Shown: positions 30,501-33,469 of the stretch, one piece after another
Numbering within the stretch: the stretch's first letter is position 1
Layout: each line of letters starts with the position of its first letter
Source: Pseudomonadota bacterium
Lineage (GTDB): Bacteria; Pseudomonadota; Alphaproteobacteria; Acetobacterales; Acetobacteraceae
Length of the DNA: 33,469 nt
Reading direction: 5' to 3'
Assembly: GCA_021815825.1 (NCBI GenBank)
Contig: JAKAZO010000014.1
Location: forward strand, 1-33,469
Position numbers and translations under genes: made by a program
Notes under the pieces: generated by a model
Told to the model about the DNA's origin: nothing
The model's input: only the letters and a program-made list of their open reading frames with translations
The model's database searches: none

Positions 30501-31195
30501 GCGCCGCTCTGCGCCTGTTCGATCTCGCCGGCGCCGATGACGACCGGCGCTTCAGCCCGAACTGCTGGCGCACCCGCCTTGCGCCGGCCCACAAGGGTCT
30601 GCCCGTGACGACCGTGCCCTGGCGCTTCACCGAGAAGGATGCGATCGGCTTCTCCGGCCAGGGCGAGGTCCCGGTCCTGCTCGACGGCGCGCGCTGCGTC
30701 TTCGGCAGCTGGGTCATCGCGGAGTATCTCGAAGCGACCTACGCCGATCTGCCTTCGCTGTTCGGGTCCGCCACGGGCCGCGCACTCACGCGCTTCGTCA
30801 ATCAATGGGTGACCGGGATTCTCCACCCGGCGATTGCGCGCGTGATCGTACCCGACCTTTTCCTGGTGCTGGACGAGAAGGATCGCGACTATTTCCGAGC
30901 GACCCGCGAAGCCGCGTTCGGGTGCAGTTTCGACGCCCTCGCCGCCGGCCGCGAGGACGCGCTCGCGACCCTGCGGCGCATCGTGCAGCCATTGCGCAGC
31001 ACACTCGCCACCCAGCCCTTCGTGGCTGGCTCGGCACCGGCGTACGCCGACCATGTCGCGTTCGGCGCCTTTCAGTGGGCGCGCACGTCGGGCCCGATCG
31101 GCTTGCTCGCCTCGGACGACCCGATCAGCGCGTGGTGCGAGCGGATGCTGGACGCCTATGGCGGCCTCGCGCGCACCGTGCCCCGCGCCCAGTGA
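30497..31195 (+). CDS. Glutathione S-transferase family protein, probable CTG start
   Basis: A GST-fold protein of about 232 residues: FSPNCWRTRLAPAHKGL carries the active-site Ser/Cys region, VPVLLDG the cis-proline turn and FGSWVIAEYLEATY the glutathione gamma-Glu site; the C-terminal helical domain runs to residue 232. No ATG, GTG or TTG precedes the first conserved strand LRLFDLAGADD. A CTG at 30497 does, overlapping the previous stop as CTGA, with GAAGGGAA eight bases before. It is therefore the likely start; the next GTG (near 30604) would delete the active site. Sequence resembles GSTs annotated beside dehalogenases and ring-cleaving enzymes, but substrate is unknown. Confidence 0.82.
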   Translation: MSAALRLFDLAGADDDRRFSPNCWRTRLAPAHKGLPVTTVPWRFTEKDAIGFSGQGEVPVLLDGARCVFGSWVIAEYLEATYADLPSLFGSATGRALTRFVNQWVTGILHPAIARVIVPDLFLVLDEKDRDYFRATREAAFGCSFDALAAGREDALATLRRIVQPLRSTLATQPFVAGSAPAYADHVAFGAFQWARTSGPIGLLASDDPISAWCERMLDAYGGLARTVPRAQ

Positions 31196-31224
31196 CGTCC
31201 AACGGCAAGCGAGACAACCCGCGC

Positions 31225-31746
31225 ATGCACACCACCGCGAAACTGCACCCCGGCCAGGCCATGGAACCACTCACCTTCCGTCGCCTCGGCGGGGATGACT
31301 ACACGTTCGGTGCGCCGGGTACGTGGCAGGCACTGTTCGTATTCCGCGGCCAGCACTGCCCGATCTGCAAGGCCTACCTCCGGGAAATCGAGCAGCGGCG
31401 GGACGCACTGGCGGCACTCGGGGTTTCGGTGGCCGCCGTTTCGGCCGACACCGAGGCGCAGTGCCGGATCACGGCCGAGGCTGCCGCGCCGGGGTTCCCA
31501 CTCCTCTACGGCATGGACGAAGACGTGATGCGGCGTCTCGGCCTCTATGTCTCCGAACCGCGCTCGGCGCAGGAGACCGACCACCGCTTCCCGGAGCCGG
31601 CGCTGTTCGTCGTCAATCCCGACGGCGTGCTGCAGCTTGTGGACGTCGCGAACGCACCATTCCTGCGGCCGGATCTGGATCGGCTGGTTCGCGGGCTCGG
31701 GTTCGTCATCGAGAAGACTTATCCGATCCGAGGGACCCATCGATGA
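31225..31746 (+). CDS. Peroxiredoxin-like (AhpC/TSA, redoxin) protein
   Basis: A 173-residue thioredoxin-fold protein with HCPICKAYLREIEQ at residues 44-57: C45 aligns with the peroxidatic Cys position and C48 makes a CxxC pair as in the peroxiredoxin-like subfamily. The central VSVAAVSADTEAQ and PALFVVNPDGVLQLV strands are typical. Start ATG at 31225 is assumed; an in-frame GTG at 31192 forms a GTGA overlap with the previous stop and would add 11 residues, in keeping with the coupling of the other genes. Predicted to reduce peroxides in the cytoplasm with glutathione or thioredoxin. The next ORF starts at its stop (ATGA). Confidence 0.85.
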   Translation: MHTTAKLHPGQAMEPLTFRRLGGDDYTFGAPGTWQALFVFRGQHCPICKAYLREIEQRRDALAALGVSVAAVSADTEAQCRITAEAAAPGFPLLYGMDEDVMRRLGLYVSEPRSAQETDHRFPEPALFVVNPDGVLQLVDVANAPFLRPDLDRLVRGLGFVIEKTYPIRGTHR

Positions 31747-32441
31747 CCGCGCTCACCGGCATCCGTGCCTGCGTGTTCGACGCCTATGGCACGATCTTCG
31801 ACTTCGCCTCCGCCGCGGCACGCTGCAGCGAGATTCCCGAGGACAGGCGCGCGGCCCTCACCGCGCTCTGGCGCGACAAGCAACTCCAGTACACGTGGTT
31901 GCGGGCGCTGCAGAGCCGATACGTCGATTTCTGGCAGGTCACCGGCGATGCGCTCGACTTCACGCTCGACAGTCTCGGCATCGCGACCCCGGCTCTGCGC
32001 GCGCGCCTGATGGACCTCTATCTCACGCTCGACGCGTTTGCCGAAGTTCCCGGCGTGCTGCGGGCGCTGCGCGAGGCCGGCTTCGTCACCGCGATCCTCT
32101 CGAACGGCGCGCCGGCGATGCTGAACGCGGCGGTCCGTGGCGCCGGCCTGCAAGACCTGCTGGACGCGGTGCTCTCGGCCGACGCGGTTGGGGTCTACAA
32201 GACGCACCCGCGCGTCTATGAATATGCGCTCGCCCAGTTGGGCGTGCGGGCAGACCAGATCTCGTTCCAGTCCTCCAACGCCTGGGACGCGTTCGCAGCT
32301 TCGGATTTCGGCATGCGCGTCGTCTGGTGCAACCGCTATGGCCAGCGCCGGGAGCGTCTGCCGGGAGCGCCGGACCACGAGGTGCGCAGTCTGGCTGAAC
32401 TGCCGGCGCTGCTCGGCATGGCCGGGGGGACCCGCGGGTAG
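31743..32441 (+). CDS. Haloacid dehalogenase, type II (HAD superfamily)
   Basis: A 232-residue HAD hydrolase similar to L-2-haloacid dehalogenases. The nucleophile D13 is in VFDAYGT, with R44 in the cap, S120-N121 in ILSNG, K153 in VYKTHP and S178, N179, D182 in SSNAWDAF. The SNxxD arrangement and R44 are those of true 2-haloacid dehalogenases rather than phosphatases, so removal of chloride from 2-haloalkanoates is plausible but unproven. It is the last gene of the tetR-gst-gst-prx operon, coupled to the peroxiredoxin by ATGA. Confidence 0.88.
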   Translation: MTALTGIRACVFDAYGTIFDFASAAARCSEIPEDRRAALTALWRDKQLQYTWLRALQSRYVDFWQVTGDALDFTLDSLGIATPALRARLMDLYLTLDAFAEVPGVLRALREAGFVTAILSNGAPAMLNAAVRGAGLQDLLDAVLSADAVGVYKTHPRVYEYALAQLGVRADQISFQSSNAWDAFAASDFGMRVVWCNRYGQRRERLPGAPDHEVRSLAELPALLGMAGGTRG

Positions 32442-32452
32442 CGAGGCCGAAA

Positions 32453-32499
32453 CCCGGCGTCGTCCGTCGTCACCCTGCGCCGGGATCTCATTCCCGGCG
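32453..32499. terminator. Competing hairpins between the dehalogenase and cytochrome c genes
   Basis: CGCCGGG (32478-32484) can pair with CCCGGCG on either side (32453-32459, loop 18; or 32493-32499, loop 8). The second stem covers the cytochrome stop codon. They lie between convergent genes and have no T run, so a terminator role is only likely. Confidence 0.4.
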
Positions 32500-32964
32500 T
32501 AGGCTCATGCGCTGCTGTTCCTCCGCGTCCGGCGTCAGTTCGGCCCCGGCGGGAGGGTAGCCGTTGCGTGACAGGAGGAAGGCGGTGAGATCGGCGTAGG
32601 TCTGCGGGCTGAGCCGGCCAGGCCGATCCGCGGGCATTCTCGCGCGGATGTAGTCATAGAGACCCGCGACGCTGCCCGCGCCCCAATGCCGCGCGAAATA
32701 CTGCCCGTTGAGCGGCGCACCGCCGAACTCGCCATTGTCGAGCCGCGACCCATGGCAATTCTGGCAGTAGCGCCGGTAGGCGGCCTGACCGCGCTCCGCC
32801 TGCTCCTGTGTGAACGCGGGCGGGACGCCGTCGGCCACCGCACGAGCCGCCCCCGGCCCGCTCAGTGTGGCCAGGACGACCGCCGGTCCGAGCCCGGCCC
32901 TTAGGCGACGCGCCCAGCGTCCCTGCCCTCGCGTCACTCCGCGCAGCATCGCGTCCGCCACCAT
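32488..32964 (-). CDS. Exported monoheme cytochrome c
   Basis: About 158 residues with an Arg-rich N-terminus (RWARRLRAG), a hydrophobic core and a cleavage site near ARA-VADG, hence periplasmic. Heme is attached at CQNCH (C67, C70, H71), and M110 in IRARMPADRPG is the probable distal ligand. The C-terminal LSPQTYADLTAFLLSRNGYP is the usual class I ending. It resembles cytochrome c subunits of alcohol- or aldehyde-type dehydrogenases, but no dehydrogenase gene is adjacent, so the electron donor is unknown. The ATG at 32964 is preferred; the ATG at 32949 is possible. It converges with the dehalogenase operon. Confidence 0.8.
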   Translation of the reverse strand: MVADAMLRGVTRGQGRWARRLRAGLGPAVVLATLSGPGAARAVADGVPPAFTQEQAERGQAAYRRYCQNCHGSRLDNGEFGGAPLNGQYFARHWGAGSVAGLYDYIRARMPADRPGRLSPQTYADLTAFLLSRNGYPPAGAELTPDAEEQQRMSLRRE

Positions 32965-33151
32965 CCCCCGCCCATGCTCGCCGTCCGCCGCCCAATCGCT
33001 CACCCGCCGACCTGGCGCACACGGCGCCGCCGGCAACCACCCGGCCTCCAAGCGGCATCGCCGGGGGCGCGCCTTGCCGGGCGGTCGATACACGCGCGGC
33101 GTCGGCCATGCCAGACCCAACCGCCGCGCGGCGATGCGGCAGGGCTGGCGG

Positions 33152-33412
33152 TCAGTGCAGGTTCAGCACCGTCCCGACATGGCGGACCTTGCCCGGAGTG
33201 ATCAGCGCGGCCGAACCGACCCGCACCGAATGGAGGCGCCCGTCGAGTTCGCGGCGCCAGAAGTCGAGGAAGCGGCGCAGCACCGGAAACTGCGGCGCGA
33301 GGTCGAGATCCTGCCAGACATAGGTCTGCAGCACGGCCGGATGGTCGGGCAGATGGTAGAGAATCTCGGCGGTGGTCAGTCGATAGGCTTCTAGTTGACG
33401 GGACAGGCGCAT
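33152..33412 (-). CDS. Usg family protein
   Basis: An 86-residue protein of the Usg family (Pfam Usg), recognised from LTTAEILYHLPDHPAVLQTYVWQDLDLAPQFPVLRRFLDFWRRELDG and the C-terminal HSVRVGSAALITP. Older databases link the name to a possible phosphoribosylanthranilate isomerase subunit; there is no firm function. Start ATG at 33412 follows AGGAG; an earlier in-frame ATG at 33457 has no such support. It is 187 bases upstream of the cytochrome c start on the same strand. The 57 bases to the window end hold nothing recognisable. Confidence 0.85.
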   Translation of the reverse strand: MRLSRQLEAYRLTTAEILYHLPDHPAVLQTYVWQDLDLAPQFPVLRRFLDFWRRELDGRLHSVRVGSAALITPGKVRHVGTVLNLH

Positions 33413-33469
33413 GTGGGCTCCTGCGTAAGTTGCGTGCGGTCTACGGGGCACGGCCATCGCCGTGCCGGC

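Overview
This is a high-GC, gene-dense bacterial chromosome segment. It most resembles an alphaproteobacterium of the order Rhodospirillales, probably Acetobacteraceae. The pointers are the hisB-DUF2628-hisH-(GNAT)-hisA-hisF-hisE-HIT order, an F1-only atpHAGDC operon beside priA, an OprB-type carbohydrate porin, a Usg-family gene, and strong codon bias towards G or C. The lineage is inferred from gene content and style, not from a marker gene. I see no rRNA, tRNA, CRISPR array, insertion sequence or prophage, and no stretch over about 300 bases without a gene.

Layout. Bases 1-3424 (+) hold the end of an FkbM methyltransferase, a class II aldolase, an exported beta-helix protein and a ferredoxin reductase. 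The first three look like the edge of a surface-glycan locus. Bases 3439-8201 (-) hold histidine biosynthesis genes, with a probable terminator splitting hisA from hisF. Next come an orphan periplasmic binding protein (+), a Gpt-CsaA-GST run (-), then a class III aminotransferase and a two-domain PutA (+). PutA converges with an OprB porin (-), whose 3' end carries two related hairpins and a strong intrinsic terminator. YceI (+) converges with a beta-carbonic anhydrase and a di-iron ferritin-like protein (-).

Bases 19543-24430 (-) are the F1 ATP synthase operon, followed upstream by priA (-). priA is divergent from xerC-upp (+). Bases 28443-32441 form a redox/detoxification module: a FrnE/DsbA-like protein (-) faces a tightly packed operon (+) of TetR regulator, Nu-type GST, second GST, peroxiredoxin-like protein and type II HAD dehalogenase. 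The two arms share an intergenic region in which a CGATCGATCG palindrome overlaps both predicted promoters. The right end has a monoheme cytochrome c and a Usg-family gene (-).

Most of the window is core metabolism. The least described element is the TetR-GST-GST-Prx-HAD/FrnE module. Its second GST appears to start at CTG in a CTGA overlap. Other points of interest are the twin structured repeats in the porin 3' UTR, a perfect 18-bp tandem duplication over the ferritin-like start codon, a lysine-rich tail on HisE, and an exported beta-helix protein that recalls a family I associate with fungi.
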